The notes below the pieces were generated by a model that did no database searches, was not told the DNA's origin, and saw only the letters and a program-made list of their open reading frames with translations. Shown here piece by piece: positions 17,678-26,021 of a DNA stretch of 64,000 nucleotides (position 1 is its first letter; each line of letters begins with the position of its first letter). The stretch is from Nitrospira sp. (GTDB lineage: Bacteria > Nitrospirota > Nitrospiria > Nitrospirales > Nitrospiraceae): contig JANDJL010000001.1 in assembly GCA_024330965.1 (NCBI GenBank), forward strand, positions 1 through 64,000, read 5' to 3'. The position numbers were made by a program, and so were the translations under genes.

Positions 17678-19012
17678 CTATCGGCGAATAAGGAGCATCT
17701 CGCCCGCTTTGAGGAAGGAGTGAGACAAGTTGTTTTGCGCCTTCAACGTTTTGACCGGGACCCGGAATCGTTTGGAAATTTTCTCTAACGTGTCTCCGGC
17801 TCGCACACGATACCACCGCGATGGTTCCGCCTTCATCTGCTTCACCTGTTTTATGTGCGGCGGAAGAGGGGGGAATTTATAGGTGGGAATTCGGTCCAAC
17901 ACCTGTCTGAGTTTTTCAGCCGTTCCGACCGGAACCTTCAGATGATACATGGGATCGTCCGGAGGCGTGGCATCACGTCGGAGCTCCGGATTCAAAAGCC
18001 GAAGCTCTTCGTATGGAATGCCGGAATGATTGGCGATGGCGCGAAAATGCAGCGGTCTGTCGATGACCACCTCTTCAAACTGGTGAGGCGGCACCGGATT
18101 CGGGTTGAATCCGTAACGGTCAGGGTTGCGGGCGATAATGGTGGCGGCCATGATACGAGGCACATAGTGCTTGGTCTCTTGTCGAATGAGTTTGGTTTTG
18201 GAGATATCCCAGAACGTTTCCGCCTGAGCCTTTTGCAGGGCGCGTAGCACCTTGCCCTCGCCGGCGTTGTAGGCCGCCATTGCCAAGGGCCACGTCCCGA
18301 AGAGATCGTAGAGATCACGGAGGTACCGGGCCGCAGCGACGGTCGATTTGATCGGATCTCGTCGTTCATCGACATAATGATCGATGCGAAGACCGTAGAT
18401 TTTCCCGGTCGTCTTCATGAACTGCCAAGGACCGGTCGCTTTTGCCCGTGAGTACGCATAGGGGTTGAAACCGCTTTCCACCAACGACAAATTGATCAAG
18501 TCGCTTGGAAGATCGAACTCTGAAAAAATGGATTCAATAAGCGGGCGATACCGGCTGAGTCTCAGCAGCCATTGTTCAAAGCGATCTCTGATGGAAGTAT
18601 GGAAGAATCGAAGATGACTTTCGACGACCGGATCACGCACCACGGGAATGTTGTAGACATCCGTCTCCATATCCCCATCGGGATTGGTGGAGCGGGCGGT
18701 TTGGTCGTTCGACTCGGAGACGGCCGAAGATTCAGCCGATGCCGCCACGGCTCCGTCGGGTTCCTCTGTTGTTGGCTGAATGTCGGTTGAAACCTCCGGG
18801 TGGAGATCGAGATCCGGGTCCAAGGGAACGAGGTTGGAGTCGAGGTCCTCCTCGCCAGGGTCACCGACGAGCGAGACGGAATCGGAGTTGCTCTGAAGGC
18901 GATCAACGGTCGCGCCCGTTTTGATAGGCAACAGGAGTAGCAAGGCACATACGGGCGTGATCAGGCCCTTCGTCATCATACCTGGATGTCGAGATCGTAA
19001 CGGCATGACCAT
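17678..19012 (-). CDS. mltD: MltD-like lytic transglycosylase with LysM domain
   Basis: 444 residues. A signal peptide (ITPVCALLLLLPIKTGA) is followed by an acidic, Ser/Pro-rich linker to about residue 120. The SLT domain (about 145-290) has the catalytic Glu in SLVESGFNPYAYSRAKATGP (about residue 179) and the AMAAYNAGEGKV motif. A C-terminal LysM domain (about 396-444, WYRVRAGDTLEKISKRFRVP) binds peptidoglycan. It cleaves glycan strands to 1,6-anhydro products in the periplasm. The start at ATG 19012 is preceded by GAGAGAGG; an in-frame TTG lies one codon upstream. A good promoter lies at 19063-19091. Confidence 0.9.
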   Translation of the reverse strand: MVMPLRSRHPGMMTKGLITPVCALLLLLPIKTGATVDRLQSNSDSVSLVGDPGEEDLDSNLVPLDPDLDLHPEVSTDIQPTTEEPDGAVAASAESSAVSESNDQTARSTNPDGDMETDVYNIPVVRDPVVESHLRFFHTSIRDRFEQWLLRLSRYRPLIESIFSEFDLPSDLINLSLVESGFNPYAYSRAKATGPWQFMKTTGKIYGLRIDHYVDERRDPIKSTVAAARYLRDLYDLFGTWPLAMAAYNAGEGKVLRALQKAQAETFWDISKTKLIRQETKHYVPRIMAATIIARNPDRYGFNPNPVPPHQFEEVVIDRPLHFRAIANHSGIPYEELRLLNPELRRDATPPDDPMYHLKVPVGTAEKLRQVLDRIPTYKFPPLPPHIKQVKQMKAEPSRWYRVRAGDTLEKISKRFRVPVKTLKAQNNLSHSFLKAGEMLLIRR

Positions 19013-19062
19013 CAACCTCTCTCCTGAATTCAGATATGACTTTTCATTGTCTCGGTGCGACT

Positions 19063-19091
19063 AGACTATCGGGCAGTCTGATGCTTGTCAA
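19063..19091 (-). promoter_or_regulatory. Sigma-70-type promoter for the lytic transglycosylase gene
   Basis: Reading the minus strand, a perfect TTGACA (19091-19086) is followed after 17 bases by TAGTCT (19068-19063). The start codon at 19012 is about 50 bases downstream. This is seen in sequence only; activity is inferred. Confidence 0.6.
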
Positions 19092-19281
19092 GAAATGAAA
19101 AGGAGAGGAGCCTCCCTCTTTAGGAGGATGAGGATGAGAGATAAGATGAGATTTGATTTGGAGGATGAGTGATGAGGTCGTGAGGTCCATCTCGATCCTG
19201 CTTCAATGATATTTCTCCGTTGCGTCACAGGATTCACTGCGAAAAACGCTGGAAACATCTCCGGTTACGGTGGACGATTTC

Positions 19282-19311
19282 TTGACAGTCTCCCGATGCA
19301 AATGGTAGCGT
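19282..19311 (+). promoter_or_regulatory. Possible sigma-70 promoter of the serine operon
   Basis: TTGACA at 19282-19287 is followed after 18 bases by TAGCGT at 19306-19311. The -10 element is weak. It lies 78 bases upstream of the aminotransferase start, and the leader contains the tandem repeat at 19343-19373. The rest of the 376-base intergenic region (19013-19388) holds a GA/GAT-rich stretch around 19095-19190 but no gene. Confidence 0.45.
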
Positions 19312-19342
19312 ACCGCCTCTTCTTTCTTGTGAATGCCCGTCG

Positions 19343-19373
19343 AAATTTGTCAGTGTTGAAATTTGTCAGTGTC
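19343..19373 (+). repeat. Two tandem copies of a 16-bp unit in the 5' leader
   Basis: GAAATTTGTCAGTGT occurs at 19343-19357 and again at 19359-19373, directly upstream of the ribosome binding site (AAGGAGG) of the aminotransferase gene. It is either a recent slippage duplication or a doubled protein- or RNA-binding site. Confidence 0.8.
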
Positions 19374-19388
19374 AAGGAGGAGTGATTC

Positions 19389-20531
19389 ATGTTGAAGCGG
19401 TATCTCTTGGCGCCCGGTCCGACCCCTGTGCCCCCCGAAGTCTTATTGGCCATGGCGCGGCCGATCATCCATCACCGAGCGCCGGAGTTTGACCCCATTT
19501 TTGCCGAGGCCCGCGCCGGGCTACAGTGGCTCTTTCAAACCAGAAACGATGTTTTGATGCTGGCGGCCTCCGGGACGGGCGGAATGGAGGGTGCCGTCTC
19601 CAATTTTTTGTCTCCCGGCGACAAGGCCCTGTTCGTCAACGGCGGCAAGTTTGGAGAGCGATGGGGGAAGATCTGTAAGACCTTCGGCGTCCAAGCGACC
19701 GAAATAAAAGTCGAATGGGGCCGTGCGGTCGACCCGCAACAGGTGGCCGACGCGTTGAAGAAGGACCCCACGATCAAGGCCGTGTATGTTCAGGCCAGTG
19801 AAACCTCGACGGGGGTCTCACACGATGTCAAAACCATCGGCGAGATCGTCAAGCCGTATGACAACACCATCCTCGTCGTGGACGCCATCACCGCCTTGGG
19901 CGTATTCGACATCAAGACTGACGCCTGGGGGCTTGATGTCGTGATAACCGGTTCGCAAAAAGCCTTGATGCTGCCGCCCGGCATGGCCTTCGTCAGTGTG
20001 AGCGACAAGGCCTGGGCTTTGGCCGATAAGGCCAAGAACGCCGCCTTCTATTTTAATTTCAAGAAAGAGCGGGAGAATCAAGTCAAGAATCAAACGGCCT
20101 TTACCCCCGCCGTGTCGCTGATCATCGGCCTTCAGGAATCCTTCAAGATGATGAAGGCAGAAGGACTGGACAATCTCTTCGCTCGCCACGGCCGGCTCGC
20201 TCGGGCCATGCGCGAAGGGATTCAGGCGGCAGGCTTGACCCTCTTCCCCAAAGAATCGCCCAGCGATGCGTTGACGGCCGTCTGTGCTCCGGAAGGGATC
20301 GACGGCCAGGCGATCTATAAAAACCTGCGGGTGCAGTACGGGATGACGGCGGCGGGAGGCCAAGACCATCTGAAAGGGAAAATTTTCCGGCTTTCACACA
20401 TGGGATATGCCGACACATTTGACGTGATCGCGGCGCTGGCGGCGACTGAGATGGTCTTAAAAGGCTTGGGCCATCCGGTGAAGTTGGGGAGCGGAGTCGG
20501 ACGGGCGCAAGAAATCTTGATGGCCAAGTAA
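19389..20531 (+). CDS. Class V aminotransferase, probable phosphoserine/serine-type
   Basis: 380 residues. It belongs to the alanine-glyoxylate / serine-pyruvate group of PLP enzymes (RYLLAPGPTPVPPEV, MLAASGTGGMEGAVSN, LVVDAITALG, and the PLP lysine in VITGSQKALMLPPG). A strong AAGGAGG precedes ATG 19389. It stands 24 bases upstream of serA, so it most likely supplies the transamination step of the phosphorylated serine pathway in place of canonical SerC. A serine-glyoxylate role is the alternative. Family membership is clear; substrate is inferred from context. Confidence 0.85.
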   Translation: MLKRYLLAPGPTPVPPEVLLAMARPIIHHRAPEFDPIFAEARAGLQWLFQTRNDVLMLAASGTGGMEGAVSNFLSPGDKALFVNGGKFGERWGKICKTFGVQATEIKVEWGRAVDPQQVADALKKDPTIKAVYVQASETSTGVSHDVKTIGEIVKPYDNTILVVDAITALGVFDIKTDAWGLDVVITGSQKALMLPPGMAFVSVSDKAWALADKAKNAAFYFNFKKERENQVKNQTAFTPAVSLIIGLQESFKMMKAEGLDNLFARHGRLARAMREGIQAAGLTLFPKESPSDALTAVCAPEGIDGQAIYKNLRVQYGMTAAGGQDHLKGKIFRLSHMGYADTFDVIAALAATEMVLKGLGHPVKLGSGVGRAQEILMAK

Positions 20532-20555
20532 TAACCAGTAGGGCGTGAGGGCATA

Positions 20556-22154
20556 ATGGAAACCAAGGGCATGAAAATCTTGGTGAGCGACAGTTTATCG
20601 ACACAGGGCATCGAATTGTTGGAACGAGCTGGGTTCACAGTCATCGTTCGCTCCAAAATGCCCAAAGAGGAACTCTACCGAGAAATCCGGGATGCCGACG
20701 GCCTCATTGTCAGATCTGGTACCAAAGTCACGGCGGATCTGATTGCCGCAGCCGAAAAGCTGAAAGTGGTGGGGCGGGCCGGCTCTGGGCTGGACAACGT
20801 CGATATTCCGGCCGCCACGCGCCGAGGCGTTGTCGTGATGAACACGCCGGGCGGCAATACCGTCACGACGGCCGAACATACGATGGCCTTAATCTTTGCA
20901 GCCTGCCGGAAGATCCCTCAAGCCACGGCGTCGGTCAAACAGGGCAAATGGGAAAAAGACAAGTTTATGGGCATTGAGCTCTATAACAAGACACTCGGCA
21001 TCGTGGGGATCGGCCAGATCGGAAGCTACCTGGCCCGGCTTGCTCAGGGAGCGTCCATGAACGTCATTGCCTATGATCCCTATCTTGCGCCGGATCGAGC
21101 CGAGAAAATGGGGGTGGGACTGGTCGAGTTGGCCGAGCTGTTTCGCCGATCCGACATCATCTCCGTCCATACGCCGCTGACGGCGGAGACCAGGTCGCTG
21201 ATCAACGCCAAAGTCATTGAGACCATGAAACCGGGCGTCGTGCTCATCAACTGCGCGCGCGGCGGCATCATCAATGAGGCGGATCTCTGTGAGGCCTTGA
21301 AGACGAAGCGGGTGGCGGCCGCCGCCTTCGACGTGTTTGAGGAAGAGCCAGTGAAACCCGACAACCCCCTGCTGGCATTGGACAACTTCATCTGCACGCC
21401 GCATATCGGCGCCCAGACGGCCGAAGCGCAGGAAAACGTCGCCGTGGCCATTGCGGAACAGATCGTCGATTATTTTACCAAAGGAATCGCCAGGGGGGCG
21501 GTCAACATTCCCTCGGTTGCACCGGAACTCCTGCCTCGCTTGCAACCGTTCTTGACCCTCGCTGAACAGTTGGGATCGCTCCAGACGCAACTGTCGCACG
21601 GCGCGATCGAGCGGGTCACCGTCGAATACAGCGGAGAGGTTGCTTCTCTCTCTGTCACGCCCTTGACCATTGCAGTGCTCAAAGGGTTGCTGGGGCCGAT
21701 TTTAGAGCACCCGGTCAACTACGTAAATGCCCCGCTGGTGGCGAAGGAGCGAGGAATCGAGGTCAAAGAGGTGCGGATTTCCGACGCCGGCGACTTCACC
21801 AGCTTGATCCGAGTGCGGGTTGAATCTGGGCGGATCTCGCATCAAGTGGCCGGTACCCTCTACCACAAAAAAGAGGCGAGAGTCGTGGAGATCGACCAGT
21901 TCAAGGTTGAAATGGTGCCGGAAGGCCACCTGTTATTCATTCACAACGTCGACCGGCCTGGGGTGATCGGCATGGTCGGGAAGGTGTTAGGCGACAACGG
22001 CATCAACATCGTGCGGATGCAATGTGCCCTGGAGAAGCGGGGAGGAGACGCGCTGCTGATCATCGCGGCCGATACCGAATTTCCGACCGCCGTGTTGGAT
22101 GAGATCAAATCGAGTTCCAACATTCTTTCGGTCAATGTTGCGAATCTTTGTTGA
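20556..22154 (+). CDS. serA: D-3-phosphoglycerate dehydrogenase
   Basis: 532 residues, long-form PHGDH. It oxidises 3-phosphoglycerate with NAD, the first step of serine synthesis. The N-terminal substrate and NAD domains are seen in LIVRSGTKVTADLI, GRAGSGLDNVDI, the Rossmann GIVGIGQIGSYLA, the catalytic Arg in NCARGGIINEADL, and the His in FICTPHIGAQT. An allosteric substrate-binding domain (about 320-450) is followed by a C-terminal ACT domain (LLFIHNVDRPGVIGMVGKVL), which usually senses serine. An in-frame ATG five codons later (MKILVSDSL) is an alternative start. It is co-directional with the aminotransferase and hisZ. Confidence 0.95.
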   Translation: METKGMKILVSDSLSTQGIELLERAGFTVIVRSKMPKEELYREIRDADGLIVRSGTKVTADLIAAAEKLKVVGRAGSGLDNVDIPAATRRGVVVMNTPGGNTVTTAEHTMALIFAACRKIPQATASVKQGKWEKDKFMGIELYNKTLGIVGIGQIGSYLARLAQGASMNVIAYDPYLAPDRAEKMGVGLVELAELFRRSDIISVHTPLTAETRSLINAKVIETMKPGVVLINCARGGIINEADLCEALKTKRVAAAAFDVFEEEPVKPDNPLLALDNFICTPHIGAQTAEAQENVAVAIAEQIVDYFTKGIARGAVNIPSVAPELLPRLQPFLTLAEQLGSLQTQLSHGAIERVTVEYSGEVASLSVTPLTIAVLKGLLGPILEHPVNYVNAPLVAKERGIEVKEVRISDAGDFTSLIRVRVESGRISHQVAGTLYHKKEARVVEIDQFKVEMVPEGHLLFIHNVDRPGVIGMVGKVLGDNGINIVRMQCALEKRGGDALLIIAADTEFPTAVLDEIKSSSNILSVNVANLC

Positions 22155-22180
22155 CGGCTTGGCGAGTTTGTCAGGATGTC

Positions 22181-23266
22181 ATGGGCTGTGCTCCTCCTTT
22201 GTCTGGCCTCCCTCCGGAGGAGATCCAACCGTTGAGAGAGCGATCGCTGATTCCATCCGGGATGTCGACGATTCTTCCGGAAGCGGCGCGCCGTTTTAGG
22301 AAAATCGAGACACAGTTGATTGAGACGCTGGCCGGTCGCGGTTTCGAAGAAATCATCCTGCCAACGTTCGAATACCTCGATGTGTTGGCTCCTGGCCTCG
22401 AACCCGAGCTGATCGAGAAGTGTTATAAGATTCCAGACCGGACCACCGGCCGAATCCTGTTGCTCCGTCCCGATGCCACGGCGCAAATAGCCCGCACCGT
22501 CGCGATGGGGATGATGGGCGAGCGGATGCCGTTGAAACTCTCGTACCGAACGACGGTGTTCCGCTATGAGCCGGAACATGCCGGCCGAGACCGAGAAATT
22601 TTTCAAGTCGGAGCCGAACTGATCGGAGCCGACGACGCGGCGGCGGATCACGAGATCGTGTCCTGCTTGATCGAATGTCTGAAAAAAATCGGATTGCGGT
22701 CGTTCAAGATTTCCCTGGGACACGTCGGGTTTTTCAAGAGGTTGCTCGTTCAAGCGGGGCTCTCGGACGCGGGGAAGAAACAGGCGGAGCAGGCGGCGGC
22801 GCGCAAGGACGTTCCCAAGCTCGAAGAGATTTTCTCCGTGGAGCGCATTCCGCTCCGAGCCGGACGGCGCATACTGGAAACCGTGAAACTCTCCGGGGCG
22901 GCCGAGGTTATTGCCGAAGGGCGAGCGTTAGCGGGAAGAGACGCGGCTCTTCACCGATCGCTCGATCGGTTGTCCCAGGTTTATCATACACTGTGTCGCG
23001 CGGGGCACCGGAAGGTCCTCTTCCTTGACTTGGGAGAGTTTCGAGGGTTTGAGTATTATGATGGCATCGTCTTTGACGTCTTTGCGGAAGGGGTCGGGGT
23101 GGAGCTCGGTGGTGGCGGACGCTATAACCACTTGATCGGCCGGTTTGGAAGAAACCTGCCTTCGACCGGGTTCGCTTTGATTGTCGATCGATTGTTTCAG
23201 GGGCTCAGTCAGGGGCCTGGGATGGTGACCACGCAATCTGTCTCATCTTCAAAGAAATCTTCATGA
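22181..23266 (+). CDS. hisZ: ATP phosphoribosyltransferase regulatory subunit HisZ
   Basis: 361 residues, a class II aminoacyl-tRNA synthetase paralogue. HisS-like core motifs are present (FEEIILPTFEYLDVL, LRPDATAQIARTVA, LSYRTTVFRYE, REIFQVGAELIGADD, and GGGGRYNHLIGRFG), but the C-terminal anticodon domain is absent, which points to HisZ rather than HisS. HisZ activates the short form of HisG, the first enzyme of histidine synthesis; hisG is not in the window. I chose ATG 22181, preceded by CAGGA; a TTG at 22148 overlapping serA is possible. Its stop overlaps the dnaB start (ATGA). Confidence 0.88.
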   Translation: MGCAPPLSGLPPEEIQPLRERSLIPSGMSTILPEAARRFRKIETQLIETLAGRGFEEIILPTFEYLDVLAPGLEPELIEKCYKIPDRTTGRILLLRPDATAQIARTVAMGMMGERMPLKLSYRTTVFRYEPEHAGRDREIFQVGAELIGADDAAADHEIVSCLIECLKKIGLRSFKISLGHVGFFKRLLVQAGLSDAGKKQAEQAAARKDVPKLEEIFSVERIPLRAGRRILETVKLSGAAEVIAEGRALAGRDAALHRSLDRLSQVYHTLCRAGHRKVLFLDLGEFRGFEYYDGIVFDVFAEGVGVELGGGGRYNHLIGRFGRNLPSTGFALIVDRLFQGLSQGPGMVTTQSVSSSKKSS

Positions 23267-25875
23267 AACCCGCCGCCGTCGATTTGTCGCAACCAAAACT
23301 TCCTCCGCAAAACATCGAGGCGGAACAATCGGTCTTGGGAGCGATTCTATTGGACAACACCGCCATGCCCAAGGCGATGGAGCTGATCACCGAAGACGAT
23401 TTCTACCGGACGGCCCATCGCAAGGTGTATCGCGCCATGCTCGATCTCGCCGACACCGGTGAAGTGATCGATCAAATCACGCTCACCGACCGTCTGACGC
23501 GGATGGGCGAGTTGGAAGCCGTCGGCGGCGCCTCGTATTTGGCCGAACTGGTTCAGCTCGTCCCCAGCGCTGCCAACATCCGCTACCATTGTAAAATCAT
23601 CCGCGACAAGGCCATCGCGCGGCAATTGCTCGCGACGTCCACGGAAGTCTTGACGAAAGGGTACGAAGGGACCGCGTCGGTTGATGAGCTCCTCGATTTT
23701 GCGGAACGATCCATCTTCAGCATCGCTCAAGGCAAGTTGGAGCGGCCGTTCACGCCGATCAACCAGATCATCAAAGAAAGTCTCGATCTGGTTGATCATC
23801 TGTCGAAACGAAAAGAACACGTCACCGGCGTGCCGACGGGGTACTATGATCTCGACGACCTCACCGCCGGTCTTCAGCCGTCGGATCTGATCGTCGTGGC
23901 CGGACGGCCGAGCATGGGCAAGACCAGTTTAGCGCTCGGCTTCGCCACCCACGCGGCGATTCACGCCGGCGCGGTCGTCGGCATCTTCAGCCTCGAAATG
24001 TCCAAACCGCAGCTTGTCCTCCGGATGCTCAGTTCCGAAGCGCGGGTCGATTCCCATGCCCTGCGGACCGGGAAGCTCCAAAAGGAAGATTGGTGGCGGC
24101 TTGCGGAAGCGGCCGGCCGATTGGAACAGGCGCCGATCTATATCGACGATGCCGGAAACCTCACGGTGCAGCAAATGAGGGGAAAGGCCCGCCGGCTCAA
24201 GGCCGAGAAGGGCCTCGACCTGCTGATCGTGGATTATCTTCAGTTGATGCAGGGACGTGGGGATGCGGAGTCGCGCCAGCAGGAGATTTCCGACATCTCG
24301 CGCTCGCTGAAGTCGCTGGCGAAAGAATTGAATGTTCCTGTCGTGGCGCTCTCTCAATTGAGCCGTGCGGTTGAATCCCGGAAACCGCCGATCCCAATGT
24401 TGGCGGATCTGCGGGAGTGCGTGACGGGCGACACTCTGGTCAACCTGAGCGACGGGCGGCGGGTACCGGTGCAGGATCTTGTCGGCACTGCTCCCGAGGT
24501 ACTTGCTGTGTCCGAAGAAGGACACATCCTGACGGCACAAAGCGACAAAGTCTGGTGCGTGGGAACTCGGCCTGTGTTCCAGGTTCGTCTGGCCAGTGGA
24601 AGGATGGTTCGCGCGACGGCGCAACACCGATTTCTGGGAGCTAAGGGGTGGACACGGGTCGCCGAATTAGCGGTTGGCGACCGGCTGGCGATCGCCCGTG
24701 AGATTCCGGAGCCGTCGGCCACGGAAACATGGCCTGATCTTCGCGTGGCTTTGTTGGGGCAGCTCATCGGTGACGGCAGTTATCTCAGTCATCAACCCAT
24801 ACGGTATACGACTAGCTCCGAGGAGAACAGCGCGATCGTAGCCGAGGCTGCACAAAAAGAATTCGGAGCCAAGGTGACCCGCTACGCGGGCCGAGGATCG
24901 TGGCATCAGTTGCTCATCAGCGACAACGGCAATCGCTGGCATCCCGCCGGGGTCAATCAGTGGCTTCGCGAGCTTGGCATATTCGGACAGCGGTCGTATG
25001 AAAAACGGATCCCTCGGTCCGCTTTCCGCCTGAGCAATGCGCACATCAGTCTATTGCTTCGGCACTTGTGGGCCACCGACGGCACGATCACGCCCAGCGC
25101 GAAGGGGCGAGGAGATCATGCGGTATTTTTCAGTACGAACAGTCCGGGTCTTGCACAAGATGTGGCCGCGTTGCTGCTCAGGCTTGGCATCGTGGCTCGC
25201 CTCCAACAGGTGCAGCAAGGGACGTATCGCCCCGTGCATATCGTGCGCGTCTCCGGCGGCGTGGATCAGCAACGGTTCCTGGATCGTGTCGGCGCATTCG
25301 GGCCGAAGAAAGCGGGGGCTTGTAAACTGGCCATGACGATCACAGGAAGAGAACGCAACGCCAACGTGGATACGGTTCCCATTGAGGTGTTCTCGCAGGT
25401 GAAACAGGCGATGCATGACCGCGGCATCTCACAGCGCCGGATGACGGCCAAGAGAGGGACATCGTACGGCGGCACATCGCATTTCCGATTCGCGCCCTCA
25501 CGCAGCATGGTGGCTGAGTATGCCGCCATTTCGGAAGACGACGACCTTGCTGCACAGGCCACGAATGACCTTTTTTGGGATCGTGTCGTGAGCATAGAAC
25601 AGGCTGGGATGGAAGAGGTCTTTGATCTGACGGTTCCCGGTCCGGCATCGTGGCTTGCCGATGGGATAGTCAGTCACAACTCCGGCGCCATCGAACAAGA
25701 CGCCGATATCGTGATGTTCATCTATCGGGAGGACGTCTACGATTCCAATTCGGAACGCAAAGGCATCGCCGACATCATCGTGAGCAAACACCGCAACGGA
25801 CCGACCGGGAAAAAAGAGCTCTTTTTTCACGATCGGTACGCCAAGTTCGAAAGCCTCGACCTTCGCGAGACCTAG
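23263..25875 (+). CDS. dnaB: Replicative DNA helicase DnaB interrupted by an intein
   Basis: 870 residues as translated; removing the 421-residue intein leaves 449, the normal DnaB length. The N-terminal primase-interaction domain begins around PPQNIEAEQSVLGAILLDN. The RecA-like domain has Walker A GRPSMGKTS (about 213-221), Walker B LLIVDYLQLMQGRG and the ALSQLSRAVE motif. The intein follows LADLRE, and DnaB resumes at SGAIEQDADIVMFIYREDVY, with the arginine-finger region KHRNGPTG. DnaB unwinds DNA at the fork and loads primase. Its ATG overlaps the hisZ stop by four bases, so it is translated with the amino acid genes. Confidence 0.97.
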   Translation: MKPAAVDLSQPKLPPQNIEAEQSVLGAILLDNTAMPKAMELITEDDFYRTAHRKVYRAMLDLADTGEVIDQITLTDRLTRMGELEAVGGASYLAELVQLVPSAANIRYHCKIIRDKAIARQLLATSTEVLTKGYEGTASVDELLDFAERSIFSIAQGKLERPFTPINQIIKESLDLVDHLSKRKEHVTGVPTGYYDLDDLTAGLQPSDLIVVAGRPSMGKTSLALGFATHAAIHAGAVVGIFSLEMSKPQLVLRMLSSEARVDSHALRTGKLQKEDWWRLAEAAGRLEQAPIYIDDAGNLTVQQMRGKARRLKAEKGLDLLIVDYLQLMQGRGDAESRQQEISDISRSLKSLAKELNVPVVALSQLSRAVESRKPPIPMLADLRECVTGDTLVNLSDGRRVPVQDLVGTAPEVLAVSEEGHILTAQSDKVWCVGTRPVFQVRLASGRMVRATAQHRFLGAKGWTRVAELAVGDRLAIAREIPEPSATETWPDLRVALLGQLIGDGSYLSHQPIRYTTSSEENSAIVAEAAQKEFGAKVTRYAGRGSWHQLLISDNGNRWHPAGVNQWLRELGIFGQRSYEKRIPRSAFRLSNAHISLLLRHLWATDGTITPSAKGRGDHAVFFSTNSPGLAQDVAALLLRLGIVARLQQVQQGTYRPVHIVRVSGGVDQQRFLDRVGAFGPKKAGACKLAMTITGRERNANVDTVPIEVFSQVKQAMHDRGISQRRMTAKRGTSYGGTSHFRFAPSRSMVAEYAAISEDDDLAAQATNDLFWDRVVSIEQAGMEEVFDLTVPGPASWLADGIVSHNSGAIEQDADIVMFIYREDVYDSNSERKGIADIIVSKHRNGPTGKKELFFHDRYAKFESLDLRET
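24418..25680 (+). mobile_element. Intein with LAGLIDADG homing endonuclease domain in DnaB
   Basis: 421 residues, starting at Cys1 (CVTGDTLVNLSDGRRVPVQD, block A). The block B TxxH motif is at Thr67-His70 (RATAQHRF). The C-terminal blocks F and G read VVSIEQAGMEEVFDLTVPG and end VSHN, with His420 and Asn421. The +1 residue of the host is Ser. Between them are two LAGLIDADG-like helices: LLGQLIGDGS (about 112-121) and LLLRHLWATDGTI (about 212-224). All splicing residues are present, so it should excise. The acidic residues of both helices are present, so the endonuclease may be active. Confidence 0.97.
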
Positions 25876-26021
25876 GGTCGTTTGCGCGCCGCCCGGCCGC
25901 TCGGTATACTGTTCCATACATGCGGGATCATCACATCGGCCTCAGAACGACATTTGGGGCATTCGGAATGACATTCGGAAGAACGGCTCGGATGATGGCT
26001 CACTCTCCACGGGGCGGCCGC

